A stretch of DNA of 64,000 bases from Arthrobacter sp. 24S4-2 (GTDB taxonomy: Bacteria > Actinomycetota > Actinomycetes > Actinomycetales > Micrococcaceae). Both the position numbers and the translations under genes were made by a program. How positions within the stretch are numbered: position 1 is the stretch's first letter; every line of letters starts with the position of its first letter. The notes beneath the pieces were generated by a model. It did not search any database. It saw only the letters and a program-made list of their open reading frames with translations, and was not told the origin of the DNA. The stretch covers positions 620,001 to 684,000 of the forward strand of contig NZ_CP040018.1 in assembly GCF_005280255.1 (NCBI RefSeq), given 5' to 3'. Shown in pieces: positions 1-10,532 of the stretch.

Positions 1-663
1 CGACGGCAAGCACATCCATCCCGTCCGCGGACCACGAGGCAATCTCGTAGCCGGCCGCCTTGAGGGCAATATCGGTCTGCGATTCGGAGCGGGCCAGCGC
101 GGTGCCCATGGCATACAGGTTGTTTTCGCAGCAGAACAGGACGGGCAGCTGCCACAGCGCGGCGAGGTTGAGGCTTTCGTGGAATGCGCCCTCGGCCACG
201 GCGCCTTCGCCGAAGAAGCAGGCGGTCACCCTGGAGCGCCCTGACATCTTGTCGGCGAGCGCCAGGCCCACGGCCAGCGGCAGCCCGCCCGCCACGATCG
301 CGTTGCCGCCATAGAAGCGGGTGGCAGCGTCGAACAGGTGCATCGAACCGCCGCGGCCACGGCAGCAGCCCTCCACATAGCCGTACATTTCGGCCAGGAT
401 GGCTCCGGCGGGTACGCCGCGCAGCAGCGCGTGGCCGTGTTCCCTGTACGTTGCCACCACGGCGTCGTCCGGACCCAGGGTGCTCATCACACCTGCGGCC
501 ACCGCTTCCTCACCGATGTAGACGTGCAGGAATCCGCGGATCTTGGCCGCACTGTAGAGCTCCACGCACTGCTCCTCGAGCCGACGCACCCGCAGCATCT
601 GGTGGAGCAGGTGGCGTGCATGGCCGGATTCCGCGCTTCCCGTGCCGCGCGATGATGTGCCGG

Positions 664-667
<4 letters not shown>
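1..667 (-). CDS. TPP-dependent 2-oxoacid/acetoin dehydrogenase E1 component, alpha subunit (5' part; runs off the left edge)
   Basis: Reading leftward from ATG at 667 gives an uninterrupted frame to the window edge, about 222 residues of a protein usually near 320-370. It carries the E1-alpha signature: IGEEAVAAGV near residue 52, YREHGHALLRG, the GRGGSMH motif, and the TPP/Mg motif GEGAVAEGAFHE followed by ENNLYAMG. Members of this family decarboxylate pyruvate, acetoin or branched-chain 2-oxoacids together with a beta subunit, which would lie outside the window. The start overlaps the stop of the acyl-CoA synthetase gene (ATGA), with a GGGAG ribosome site inside that gene, so the two should be translationally coupled. 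The neighbour favours an acetoin-dehydrogenase-like (acoA) role, but substrate cannot be read from sequence. Confidence 0.88.
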
Positions 668-2487
<1,820 letters not shown>

Positions 2488-2620
2488 GATTCAATCGGAC
2501 TCCTACCCGGGAAAGCTGCATAGAGTAGAAAGTCCTGTGGCACTCCAAGGCCCGCCCGTCCGGCGGAAGGCCCGCCCGTCCGGCAACGCGGGCACGGGCC
2601 GTCACAAACTGCGGAGCCAC

Positions 2621-2626
2621 TAAACT
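2621..2626 (+). promoter_or_regulatory. Probable -10 box of a leaderless pyrE transcript
   Basis: TAAACT ends 7 nt before the pyrE ATG. No purine-rich ribosome site lies between them, so transcription would begin at or next to the start codon. No convincing -35 box is visible. Confidence 0.5.
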
Positions 2627-2633
2627 GGACCCC

Positions 2634-3206
2634 ATGACTGCTCCGCTTGATGCTGCCGCCGCCCGTGCCCGCCTGCTTGAACTCATCAAAGAACTCGCCG
2701 TGGTCCGCGGCAAGGTGATCCTGTCCAGCGGAGCCGAGGCCGACTACTACATCGACCTCCGCCGCATCACGTTGCACCACGAGGCGTCCAAGCTGGTGGG
2801 GCAGGTCATGCTCTCGCTGATCGACGACGCCGGCATCGACTTTGAATGCGCCGGCGGCCTGACCATGGGAGCCGATCCCGTGGGCACCGCCGTGATGCAC
2901 GCCGCCGGGGACGCCGGCCGCACCGTCGACGCATTCGTTGTCCGTAAGGCGCAGAAGTCCTACGGCATGGGCCGCCAGGTGGAAGGGCCCTCGGTGGAGG
3001 GCCGCAAGGTCCTGGTACTCGAGGACACGTCCACCACCGGCGGGTCCGCGCTGACCGCCGTCGAGGGCGTCCGCAAGGCCGGCGGCAATGTGGTGGCCGT
3101 CGCCGTGATCGTGGACCGCGACACCGGCGCCAAGGAAAAGATCGAAGGCGAGACCGGTGTTCCCTACCTGTTCGCCTTCGGCAAGGATGAGCTCGGCCTG
3201 AGCTAG
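2634..3206 (+). CDS. pyrE: Orotate phosphoribosyltransferase
   Basis: A 190-residue type I phosphoribosyltransferase that joins orotate and PRPP to form OMP, the fifth step of pyrimidine synthesis. The PRPP-binding motif VLVLEDTSTTGGSA is at about residues 125-138. Upstream, VVRGKVILSSGAEADYYIDLR is the orotate-side N-terminal motif, here with Val-Ile where many OPRTs have Phe-Thr-Leu. FVVRKAQKSYGMG supplies the PRPP-contacting Arg/Lys. Length is typical for actinobacterial PyrE. It stands alone, divergent from the acyl-CoA synthetase gene. The ATG lies 7 nt after a TAAACT hexamer, so the message is probably leaderless. Confidence 0.95.
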   Translation: MTAPLDAAAARARLLELIKELAVVRGKVILSSGAEADYYIDLRRITLHHEASKLVGQVMLSLIDDAGIDFECAGGLTMGADPVGTAVMHAAGDAGRTVDAFVVRKAQKSYGMGRQVEGPSVEGRKVLVLEDTSTTGGSALTAVEGVRKAGGNVVAVAVIVDRDTGAKEKIEGETGVPYLFAFGKDELGLS

Positions 3207-3331
3207 GGTCCAAATGCCGGCAACGCGACGGCACAATTCAGCCGGAAGCAAACCCCGCTTGGATGGCCAAGAGGCGTGTCCTTACAATTTGTGTAGCTCA
3301 AATTCAAGTCACGCACCTGGAGAAACGCGCC

Positions 3332-4114
3332 ATGCCCCCGTCCAACCCAAGCCCCACCACCGTCGACCAGATCCAGAACCTCATCTTGGAGAGCGCTGAT
3401 TTTGAGGACTTCCTCAACGAACTGGCGCGCTTTTCCGCGCACCAGGTGGCGGGCGACGGCGACGACGCGCTGTGCGGCATCACCTTGCTGCGCGACCGCA
3501 AGGCGGCGACCATCGGCTGGAGCAGTGAGTCGGCGCGCGAGGTGGACGAGATCCAGTATTCGCTGTCCCAGGGGCCGTGCCTGACGGCGGCGGAGGAAGA
3601 ACGGGAGGTCCACGTTCCGGATCTCTTCGAAGAGGACCGCTGGGGCCCTGACTACGCCAACGCCGTCGCGTCGCACGGGCTGCGGTCGGTCCTGTCGCTG
3701 CCGTTCCACCTTCAAGGGGACGCCCAGGCCGCGCTGAACCTCTATTCGGACGTCCCGCACAAATTCGACGAGAAGGCGGCCGCCCGTGCAAGGGGCTATA
3801 CCCGCGAGATTTCGCAGGCGCTCCGCCTGGCCGTCAGGTTTTCGCTGCATACTGACAGTGCCGCCAACCTGCGCGCCACGCTGGAATCCCGGACCACCAT
3901 CGACATCGCGGTGGGGATCGTCATGGCACAGAACCGCTGCAGCCAGGTGTCGGCAGTCCGGATCCTCACGGATGCGTCCAGCAACAGCAACGTCAAGCTG
4001 CGCGACGTCGCAAAATCACTGGTGGCTTCGGTAGGCGGCGCGGAGACCCGTACGCACTTCGAGGAACCAGGGCAGGGACAGGGCCGCGGTCAGGGCCAAA
4101 GCCAGGCCGGCTAA
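3332..4114 (+). CDS. GAF and ANTAR domain-containing putative RNA-binding regulator
   Basis: About 260 residues. The N-terminal two thirds form a GAF-type sensor domain (from FEDFLNELARFSAHQ to about residue 165). The C-terminal part is an ANTAR domain with the typical core IDIAVGIVMAQNRCS and the helical tail VKLRDVAKSLVASV. ANTAR domains bind paired hexaloop RNA hairpins and act in transcription antitermination, and in actinobacteria they are often fused to GAF. I chose the ATG at 3332 because GGAGA lies at the right distance upstream. An in-frame ATG 69 nt earlier has no ribosome site. The last 14 residues are a Gly/Gln-rich tail. Confidence 0.85.
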   Translation: MPPSNPSPTTVDQIQNLILESADFEDFLNELARFSAHQVAGDGDDALCGITLLRDRKAATIGWSSESAREVDEIQYSLSQGPCLTAAEEEREVHVPDLFEEDRWGPDYANAVASHGLRSVLSLPFHLQGDAQAALNLYSDVPHKFDEKAAARARGYTREISQALRLAVRFSLHTDSAANLRATLESRTTIDIAVGIVMAQNRCSQVSAVRILTDASSNSNVKLRDVAKSLVASVGGAETRTHFEEPGQGQGRGQGQSQAG

Positions 4115-4118
4115 CGCT

Positions 4119-4142
4119 GGCATTGCCGAGCCCGCCAATGCC
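4119..4142 (+). terminator. Small hairpin, possible weak terminator
   Basis: GGCATTG and CAATGCC form a perfect 7-bp stem around a 10-nt loop just after the GAF-ANTAR gene. There is no T-run, so termination is only a possibility. Confidence 0.3.
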
Positions 4143-4241
4143 GAACTCCACGCTGAATTCCGGGCTTGTGTTGCCGGCTTCCGGCGGATACGCTGGCCAA
4201 GGTTGAGCCGTCGGCCATAGACACCCTTTTTTGGAGTACCT

Positions 4242-4835
4242 ATGGACCGCAAGCTTCACGCCCTCGTTAAACTCGACGTCACGTCCGATGTTGTCCGGAT
4301 CGACGTCCGGGGGAGCCTCAGCCAGGAAACCCGCCCCGCCCTTGTGCTGGTTATTCGCCGCATCCGGCTGATGGGTATCACCTCCCACATCCGTGTGGAT
4401 CTCTCCCAGGCCGCCTTCGTGGAATCGGCCGCCCTCGTGGGGCTGCGCAACGACCTCAACGCCATCGACCACGGCGTCAGCGAAGCCGGAGCCTCCGGCG
4501 GATCGGGAGTTTCACTGGACTTCCTGCCGCGGCGGGAGGACGTTGCCGGAGACGACGCCCGGTTCTCAAAGACGCTTGAAATCACCGGGGAATTCGCCGC
4601 GTCCATCGATCCGTCGGGATCCGGGCCGCTGGCCAAGTACTCCGACGACGAACTCCTTGCGGCCAGCGACTCCATCTTCGGAATGCTGGACGACCCGGCG
4701 GCGGTCGCCGGTACCGAACTCCTGGCCCGGTACGACGCGATCGGCATGGAAATGTCCCGGCGGGAGCGCGCCAAAGCCAGCCCGGGGGACACCCCGGACA
4801 GCCTGGTGGCACTCCCGTCCGAGCCTGCGAGCTAG
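4242..4835 (+). CDS. STAS-domain-like protein of unknown function
   Basis: A 197-residue soluble protein. Residues 1-75 look like a STAS/anti-sigma-factor-antagonist fold: VKLDVTSDVVRIDVRGSLSQETRPAL, then HIRVDLSQAAFVESAALVGLRND, in the place where classical members carry the phosphorylatable Ser of the DxSxxxFxDSxG motif. The C-terminal half (YSDDELLAASDSIFGMLDDP, then LARYDAIGMEMSRRE) is helical and unfamiliar. Lying directly behind the GAF-ANTAR gene on the same strand, it may share a regulatory theme with it, but this is inference. The start at 4242 follows a GGAGTACCT stretch. Confidence 0.65.
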   Translation: MDRKLHALVKLDVTSDVVRIDVRGSLSQETRPALVLVIRRIRLMGITSHIRVDLSQAAFVESAALVGLRNDLNAIDHGVSEAGASGGSGVSLDFLPRREDVAGDDARFSKTLEITGEFAASIDPSGSGPLAKYSDDELLAASDSIFGMLDDPAAVAGTELLARYDAIGMEMSRRERAKASPGDTPDSLVALPSEPAS

Positions 4836-4885
4836 CACATTTCACAGGTTTCATATCCGGCTTCCGCAGTGGCTACGGTAGAGGT

Positions 4886-5926
4886 GTGCCGCGTGCCCAG
4901 GAGCCACACCCCGAGGGCGGCCCCGGATCACCCGAGGGCCGTCTCCTCAAGCATGCCGCCGACCTCAAAAGATTCTCGCGCCGCAACTTCCTGATCGGAG
5001 CCGGCGCCGCCTCGCTCCTGGCCACCGACATGTTCTTCACCCGGCATGTCCAGGAGGAGCGCCGCACGAACAAGATCCTGGTGGTCGGTGACGACTTCGC
5101 GGAGAGCTACTACCCGCACGCCAGCTGGATCCTGTTCCCGGGGTACAAGACCAGCTGGGAAGAGGCGCAATGGATCCTCAACTCCCTGCGCGGAGCCCTG
5201 CGGCAGCGGGGCCAGCTGGCCGCCGTCGGCTACTCCAATGAGGGCCTGGACATCGACCAGATCGTGATCGCCGTGATCGAACACGTCCGGGCGAAGCAGC
5301 TGACCAAGCTGTATTTCTACGGCCACAGCTTCGGCGGCATGGTGGCAACCCAGGTCGCTGCCCGGTTGCGCGAGCTGCACGGCGTGGAGGTGGAGTTCAT
5401 CCTGCTGGACTCAAGCCCCTACAGCAAGTTCGACGTCCTGGACCAGAGCTGGTTCGAAGGTGTGGTGGTCCTCTACGAGGGCGGGTTCCGTGTTCCCACC
5501 GTATTGCGCGGCGGGTATGAGCTGGGCGAGCGGCTGCTGCACAAGGACGAACGGACCTGGCGCCAGGTGGTGGACCAAAGCATGGAGCAGCTGTCCCCGA
5601 TCGCGCCGTCAAGCGTGCTGATCCAATCCGAATCGGCCTACATTTACCATTTCGACGCCACCCGGTTCGCCGGCAAACTGGGCGCGACCCGGATGGCCTT
5701 CATCGGCAACCCGCGCGACGGCACAGTGAACTACGAGACGGCCCGCGAGTCCTGGGCACAGAATTTTCCGGCGAACATGGTGTCCAACGACCGGCGGACC
5801 GACGATGCCCTGCCGGCGCACGCCAGTCCGCAGTGGAACCCGTTCGTCTACCGGCCCGTCCTGCAAGAACTGCAGGACGAAATCTTCCCGCTGCCTTCGG
5901 GCGGCGGGAAGATGACCCCGTTCTGA
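4886..5926 (+). CDS. Alpha/beta-hydrolase-fold protein with Tat-like N-terminus
   Basis: A 346-residue protein. SRRNFLIGAGAASLLA at about residues 31-46 resembles a twin-arginine signal or a signal anchor. The body contains LYFYGHSFGGMVATQVAARL, the nucleophile elbow G-H-S-F-G of alpha/beta hydrolases, followed by FILLDSSPYS, and late segments (FIGNPRDGTVNYE, then HASPQWNPFVYRP) that could supply acid and His. Substrate is unknown. The GTG start at 4886 lies exactly 6 nt after the hexamer TACGGT (4874-4879), which suggests a leaderless message. It is transcribed alone and converges on the NagD-type phosphatase gene. Confidence 0.7.
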   Translation: MPRAQEPHPEGGPGSPEGRLLKHAADLKRFSRRNFLIGAGAASLLATDMFFTRHVQEERRTNKILVVGDDFAESYYPHASWILFPGYKTSWEEAQWILNSLRGALRQRGQLAAVGYSNEGLDIDQIVIAVIEHVRAKQLTKLYFYGHSFGGMVATQVAARLRELHGVEVEFILLDSSPYSKFDVLDQSWFEGVVVLYEGGFRVPTVLRGGYELGERLLHKDERTWRQVVDQSMEQLSPIAPSSVLIQSESAYIYHFDATRFAGKLGATRMAFIGNPRDGTVNYETARESWAQNFPANMVSNDRRTDDALPAHASPQWNPFVYRPVLQELQDEIFPLPSGGGKMTPF

Positions 5927-5951
5927 GGCCGCGTTCCGCCGGCGTACCGGC

Positions 5952-6782
5952 CTAGATCTGGCTCTTGAGGTCCGCCACCGAGTTCAGGATCTGGTTGGGC
6001 CGGAAGGGGTAGGCCGCGATGTCGTCCTTGTGCGTGATTCCGCTGAGCACCAGCACCGTGTGAAGCCCGGCCTCCATGCCCGCGATGATGTCGGTGTCCA
6101 TCCGGTCGCCGATCATGGCCGTGGTCTCGGAGTGCGCGTCGATCTGGTTCATGGCTGAACGGAACATCATGGGGTTCGGTTTTCCCACAATGTAGGGCTC
6201 GCGGCCGGTGGCCTTGGTGATCAGGGCCGCGATGGCTCCGGTGGCCGGCATGGGGCCGTCCTTGGACGGGCCGGTGGCATCCGGGTTGGTGGCGATGAAG
6301 CGGGCGCCGGCCAGGATCAGCCGGATGGCCATGGTAATGGCTTCGAAGGAGTAGGTGCGCGTTTCGCCGAGCACCACGAAGTCCGGGTTCTGGTCGGTGA
6401 GGATGAAGCCGGCCTCGTGCAGCGCCGTCGTGAGTCCTGCTTCGCCGATGGTGTAGGCGCGGTTCCCGGATTCCGAGCCGCGCACCTGGTCCTTCAGGAA
6501 CTGCGCCGTGGCCAGGGCGGACGTCCAGATGTTCTCCTCCGGGATCTCCAGGCCGGAGGACCGCAGCCGGGCGGCCAGGTCACGGGGCGTAAAGATGGAG
6601 TTGTTGGTGAGCACCAGGAACCGCTTGGAAGTGTCCACCCAGCGCTGGATCAGTTCCGCTGCACCGGGGATCGGCTGGTTTTCGTGGACCAGCACGCCGT
6701 CCATGTCGGTCAGCCAGCACTCGATCTCCTGGCCGCTGCGGTAAACCGCTGCCGATGAACGTACTTCGTCTGATTTTGCCAT
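5952..6782 (-). CDS. HAD-superfamily subfamily IIA hydrolase (NagD-like sugar phosphatase)
   Basis: About 276 residues. Motif I is DMDGVL with the nucleophile Asp; then come VLTNNS (motif II), a type C2 cap, and GDRMDTDIIAGMEAG (motif IV, Mg ligands). The KPNP segment supplies the motif III Lys. The family dephosphorylates small phosphorylated metabolites such as UMP, GlcNAc-6-P or p-nitrophenyl phosphate; the true substrate is not predictable. The ATG at 6782 is preferred because GGAGG lies 7 nt upstream. A 38-codon in-frame extension would run through the perfect hairpin at 6822-6872 and does not look coding. Confidence 0.88.
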   Translation of the reverse strand: MAKSDEVRSSAAVYRSGQEIECWLTDMDGVLVHENQPIPGAAELIQRWVDTSKRFLVLTNNSIFTPRDLAARLRSSGLEIPEENIWTSALATAQFLKDQVRGSESGNRAYTIGEAGLTTALHEAGFILTDQNPDFVVLGETRTYSFEAITMAIRLILAGARFIATNPDATGPSKDGPMPATGAIAALITKATGREPYIVGKPNPMMFRSAMNQIDAHSETTAMIGDRMDTDIIAGMEAGLHTVLVLSGITHKDDIAAYPFRPNQILNSVADLKSQI

Positions 6783-6821
6783 GGTGATCCTCCAACGCCG
6801 ATGTGCCGGTTTCGGATCCCA

Positions 6822-6872
6822 GTCTGTCATTCTTCGGTCGCCGGAACACCCGGCGACCGAAGAATGACGGAC
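6822..6872. repeat. Long hairpin: 23-nt inverted repeat with 5-nt loop
   Basis: Arms 6822-6844 and 6850-6872 are complementary at 22 of 23 positions (the exception would be a U-G pair in RNA), around the loop AACAC. It sits between two divergent genes, 39 bp upstream of the NagD-type start codon. There is no T-run. It may be a dispersed palindromic repeat, an RNA leader structure or a protein-binding site. Confidence 0.8.
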
Positions 6873-7065
6873 GGGCGCCTCTATGGTTTCCGTCAAGCGG
6901 CTGTCCGGTCGACTAGGCTCGTGCCTGGCACCACGGTGCTAGCTACCGGGGATCGGGGGATGTCTGCGGCGGTTGTTGTGCCGGCGTGCGCCGGGAGGTC
7001 CCCAACGGACATTCCGGGCATCCATGGAACCGCAGGATGCCCGCAAGCACCTGAAAGGGACAGCC

Positions 7066-8079
7066 ATGAGCAACAACTACGGTGCACCGCCACCGCCGCC
7101 CAGGGATAACCCGCCCACACAGGGCTACCCGCCCATACCCCGGCAGCCCTACGGTGCACCGCCACCGCCGTACCAGCCGCAGCCGCCGTACCAGCCGCAG
7201 CCGCCTCAGCAGCCGCCCAACAACAAGAACCTGATCATTGTGCTGGGCGCCGTCGCCGCTGCCGTGATCATTGCGTTGATCGCCGTGTTCGTTTGGGTCA
7301 TTCCGGCGTTCAGCAAACCGCAGGCGCAGGACCACCCCGTGCCTGCGGCGCCCTCCTCGGGAGCCGCGTCGTCGGACGCCGCAGAGGAGAGCCCTGCCCC
7401 CGAGGCATCCGCTGAGCCCTCGGACGATCCCGCCGCGGACGACATGCCGGCCGGGGCCTTCCCGCTTCCCCAGGGGTGGGACGCACTGCAGGGTCCCGCC
7501 AACGTGCCGGGCGCTGACGATCCGCTGTTCACCCGGTTTGTCACCGGGGAATCCTCCTTCGCGTACCTGGCTTCCTGGAGCAGCGACACCACGTTCGGGA
7601 TCACCAAAGACCCTGCCACCGGCGCCACCATGCAGCAAAAGGCGCAGGGCACTGAAGCGCGCGACGGGGACGGCATCTCCACGGCCTTCGCCTTCTTCGC
7701 CGAAGCAGAAGAGGGCAAGTACGGCAAGGAGCCGGCAAAAGTCCAGGCAGCCATCAAGGACATTGAGGCAAAGCTCAAGGCGATCCCCGCCGCTGAACTG
7801 CCGCAGCACCTCGTGGGCCACAAGTGCGTCACCAATTTTGAGTCGTCGACGCCGGAAATCCGCGAGTTCCGCCGCGCTGCGGCCGTCGTGGTCGGGTTCA
7901 CGTGCACCAACGCCGGCGGTGACGCCATCCGGGCCGTCAACCTGTTTACGGTGACTCCGTGGGGCACGCCTCAGATGATGGGCGTCAGCGGACACGAGAG
8001 CTTCTGGAGCGCCAACCCGGAGGCACTGGAGAAGATCGCCAACTCCTACCGGGCCAACCGCTGGAAGCTGGACGGCTAG
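7066..8079 (+). CDS. Pro-rich single-pass membrane protein, function unknown
   Basis: About 337 residues. The first 45 are Pro/Tyr/Gln-rich with a repeated YQPQPP unit. One transmembrane helix follows (LIIVLGAVAAAVIIALIAVFVWVI in part, about residues 50-72), then an Ala/Ser/Glu-rich linker, and an extracytoplasmic domain from about residue 125 with two cysteines (HKCVTNF and GFTCTNAG). The architecture matches many actinobacterial envelope proteins of unknown function. The start at 7066 has AAAGGGA at a good distance. It is divergent from the NagD-type gene, with the long hairpin in between. Confidence 0.75.
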   Translation: MSNNYGAPPPPPRDNPPTQGYPPIPRQPYGAPPPPYQPQPPYQPQPPQQPPNNKNLIIVLGAVAAAVIIALIAVFVWVIPAFSKPQAQDHPVPAAPSSGAASSDAAEESPAPEASAEPSDDPAADDMPAGAFPLPQGWDALQGPANVPGADDPLFTRFVTGESSFAYLASWSSDTTFGITKDPATGATMQQKAQGTEARDGDGISTAFAFFAEAEEGKYGKEPAKVQAAIKDIEAKLKAIPAAELPQHLVGHKCVTNFESSTPEIREFRRAAAVVVGFTCTNAGGDAIRAVNLFTVTPWGTPQMMGVSGHESFWSANPEALEKIANSYRANRWKLDG

Positions 8080-8158
8080 CCCGTCCGGTGCCGAACGGGT
8101 CCATCCCGGCAGGGACACCGTGCCGGATGGCCGGGACGGGTGCGGCTAGAGTTGAGGG

Positions 8159-8833
8159 GTGACTGACCACCCCCAGACCCCAGCCCTGCCCGTTCCCCCG
8201 CACGAGGAGGAACCGGAGCCCAAGGCGGAGGTCGGTGTCGGGCCCTGGGAAGGTGAGCTTCCCCAAGGTGAGCACTGGGACCCCGACCTCCTGGCCGACG
8301 GAGACCGCCGCAACGTGGTGGACAAGTACCGCTACTGGAAGCACGAGGCCATCGTGGCGGACCTGGATTCGAAGCGGCACGAGTTCCACATCGCGATCGA
8401 AAACTGGCAGCACGACATGAACATCGGCACTGTAGTGCGCTCCGCCAACGCGTTCCTCGCCAAGGAAGTGCACATCATCGGACGACGCCGGTGGAACCGC
8501 CGCGGGGCCATGGTCACCGACCGCTACCAGCACGTCCGCCACCACCCCACCGTGGAGGATTTTGTGGCGTGGGCGCAGGGGGAGGGGCTGGCGATCATCG
8601 GCATCGACATCTTCCCCGATTCCGTGCCGCTGGAAACCTACGACCTCCCGAAGAACTGCGTGCTGGTGTTCGGCCAGGAAGGCCCGGGCCTGACCCCGGA
8701 AGTGCACGCCGCCGCCGTGGACACCCTGTCGATTGAACAGTTCGGCTCCACCCGGTCCATTAACGCGGCCTCTGCGGCGGCCATCGCCATGCACGCCTGG
8801 ATCCGGCGCCACGTTTTCAGCCAGCACGTCTAG
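8159..8833 (+). CDS. SpoU (TrmH) family RNA 2'-O-methyltransferase
   Basis: A 224-residue SPOUT-class methyltransferase. The three SpoU motifs are visible: NIGTVVRSANAFLAKEVHIIG, then LVFGQEGPGLTPEV, then SIEQFGSTRSINAASAAAIAMHAW, which form the trefoil-knot SAM site. The substrate (tRNA G18, 23S rRNA or other) cannot be assigned. The first 45 residues are an acidic extension. The start is GTG at 8159, 6 nt after TAGAGT (8147-8152), with a leaderless layout. The aldolase gene follows after 189 bp on the same strand. Confidence 0.88.
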   Translation: MTDHPQTPALPVPPHEEEPEPKAEVGVGPWEGELPQGEHWDPDLLADGDRRNVVDKYRYWKHEAIVADLDSKRHEFHIAIENWQHDMNIGTVVRSANAFLAKEVHIIGRRRWNRRGAMVTDRYQHVRHHPTVEDFVAWAQGEGLAIIGIDIFPDSVPLETYDLPKNCVLVFGQEGPGLTPEVHAAAVDTLSIEQFGSTRSINAASAAAIAMHAWIRRHVFSQHV

Positions 8834-9022
8834 CAGCTTGCCCGCACAGTTGCCTGCCCGCCCGCGCGAACTGCCATCCCGGCAGCCGTAGCGCAAAGTG
8901 TTACCCGGCCCCGTGACCCGAAACACTGCCCCCGCACAGAAATGGCTAGGATGGGTGCTAGCCGACGAGGTTCACTCCAGGGTCAACACAACCCGTAGAC
9001 GAAATTCACTTTAGGAGTCAGC

Positions 9023-10042
9023 ATGCCCATTGCAACCCCAGAGATCTACTCCGAGATGATCGACCGCGCAAAGGCGGGCGGCTTCGCATTCCCGGCCGTC
9101 AACGTCACGTCCTCACAGACGCTGAACGCTGCCCTGCGCGGCTTCGCCGAGGCAGAGTCCGACGGCATCGTCCAGGTTTCCACCGGCGGCGCTGCCTACT
9201 GGTCCGGCGCCTCCACGAAGGACATGGTTGCCGGCTCCCTGGGCTTCGCGGCCTTCGCCCGCGAAGTGGCCAAGAACTACGGCGTCAACATCGCGCTGCA
9301 CACCGACCACTGCCCCAAGGACAAGCTGGACGGCTTTGTCCTGCCGCTGCTCGCAGCCTCCGAGGCCGAGGTCAAGGCCGGACGCAACCCGCTGTTCAAC
9401 TCGCACATGTGGGACGGCTCCGCCGAGACGCTGCAGGAAAACCTGCGCATCGCCCGTGAACTCCTGGAGCGCACCGCTGCTGCCAAGATGATCCTCGAGG
9501 TCGAGATCGGCACCGTCGGCGGCGAGGAAGACGGCGTGGAGAACGCCATCAACGACAAGCTGTACACCACGGTGGAAGACGCCCTGGCAACCATTGAGGC
9601 ACTTGGCGCCGGCGAGAACGGCCGCTACATCACCGCGCTGACCTTCGGCAACGTGCACGGCGTGTACAAGCCGGGCGGCGTGAAGCTGCGCCCGGAGATC
9701 CTGAAGGACATCCAGGCCCAGGTCGGTGCGAAGATCGGCAAGGATTCGCCGTTTGACCTCGTCTTCCACGGCGGCTCCGGCTCCTCGGACCAGGAAATTG
9801 CCGACGCCGTTTCCTACGGAACCATCAAGATGAACATCGACACTGACACCCAGTACGCCTACACGCGTCCCGTGGTGGACCACATGTTCAAGAACTACGA
9901 CGGCGTGCTGAAGGTTGACGGCGAGGTCGGCAACAAGAAGCTGTACGACCCCCGCGTCTGGGGCGCTTCCGCCGAGGCCGGCCTCGCCGCCCGCGTGGTT
10001 GAAGCCACCAAGCAGCTCGGCTCGGCCGGAAAGACGTTCTAG
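9023..10042 (+). CDS. fbaA: Class II fructose-bisphosphate aldolase
   Basis: A 339-residue zinc-dependent aldolase that cleaves fructose-1,6-bisphosphate into DHAP and glyceraldehyde-3-P in glycolysis and makes it in gluconeogenesis. HTDHCPKDKL holds the catalytic Asp and a Zn-binding His. EVEIGTVGGEEDG, LTFGNVHGVYKPG and LVFHGGSGSSDQEI supply the remaining Zn and phosphate contacts. The ATG follows TTTAGGAGTCAGC, a strong ribosome site. It is separated from the DUF3151 gene by 2 nt, so the two form an operon. Confidence 0.96.
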   Translation: MPIATPEIYSEMIDRAKAGGFAFPAVNVTSSQTLNAALRGFAEAESDGIVQVSTGGAAYWSGASTKDMVAGSLGFAAFAREVAKNYGVNIALHTDHCPKDKLDGFVLPLLAASEAEVKAGRNPLFNSHMWDGSAETLQENLRIARELLERTAAAKMILEVEIGTVGGEEDGVENAINDKLYTTVEDALATIEALGAGENGRYITALTFGNVHGVYKPGGVKLRPEILKDIQAQVGAKIGKDSPFDLVFHGGSGSSDQEIADAVSYGTIKMNIDTDTQYAYTRPVVDHMFKNYDGVLKVDGEVGNKKLYDPRVWGASAEAGLAARVVEATKQLGSAGKTF

Positions 10043-10044
10043 TA

Positions 10045-10467
10045 ATGTCCGACGAGTTCCGCAAGAATCTGATGGGCCCGGAACCCACGCTCCTGCCTGC
10101 CGAGACCGAGGTCTATGCGCAGCTGGACGCGGGCCAGGAAGCGCTGGATCTGGTGGAGAAGCACCCCACATCGTCACTGCTGTGGGCCGTGCTGGCAGAG
10201 GAAGCCTGGAAAGAAGGCCGCACCATCGATTCCTACGCCTACGCCCGGGTGGGCTACCACCGGGGCCTGGACTCGCTGCGGCGTAACGGCTGGCGGGGAG
10301 TGGGACCCATCCCGTGGGAACACGAACCCAACCAGGGCTTCCTGCGTGCGCTGTACTCCCTTGGCCGGGCATCGTCGGCCATCGGCGAGGCAGAGGAACC
10401 GGAACGCATTGAGAAGTTCCTCAATGACTCCGATCCCTCCGCCAAGGCGGCCATCGAAGGCAAGTAA
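10045..10467 (+). CDS. DUF3151 family protein
   Basis: A 140-residue soluble protein. It matches the actinobacterial DUF3151 pattern: N-terminal LMGPEPTLLP, central LWAVLAEEAWKEGRTIDSYAYARVGYHRGLDSLRRNGWRG, and PNQGFLRALYSLGRA. Function is unknown. In many actinobacteria this gene follows fba, as here (2-nt gap), so a link to aldolase or central carbon flux is plausible but unproven. It is followed by a strong hairpin shared with the convergent gene. Confidence 0.85.
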   Translation: MSDEFRKNLMGPEPTLLPAETEVYAQLDAGQEALDLVEKHPTSSLLWAVLAEEAWKEGRTIDSYAYARVGYHRGLDSLRRNGWRGVGPIPWEHEPNQGFLRALYSLGRASSAIGEAEEPERIEKFLNDSDPSAKAAIEGK

Positions 10468-10473
10468 CTGAAT

Positions 10474-10518
10474 TACGACGGCGGCCCCTCACCTTTCGGG
10501 TGAGGGGCCGCCGTCGTA
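10474..10518. terminator. Strong bidirectional hairpin terminator
   Basis: A perfect 20-bp GC-rich stem (10474-10493 with 10499-10518) around a 5-nt loop, placed between the convergent DUF3151 and UDG-like genes. No clear T-run on either side. Confidence 0.75.
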
Positions 10519-10532
10519 CGCGGTGCAGGCTG

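Noticed and set aside
7075..7215. Short direct repeats, possible CRISPR or minisatellite
   Set aside because: They are codon repeats of the YQPQPP and PPPP tract in a coding region.
6943..8118. 391-codon minus-strand frame opposite the Pro-rich membrane protein
   Set aside because: The plus-strand gene has a ribosome site, a transmembrane helix and a typical layout; the reverse frame is Arg/Gly/His-rich.
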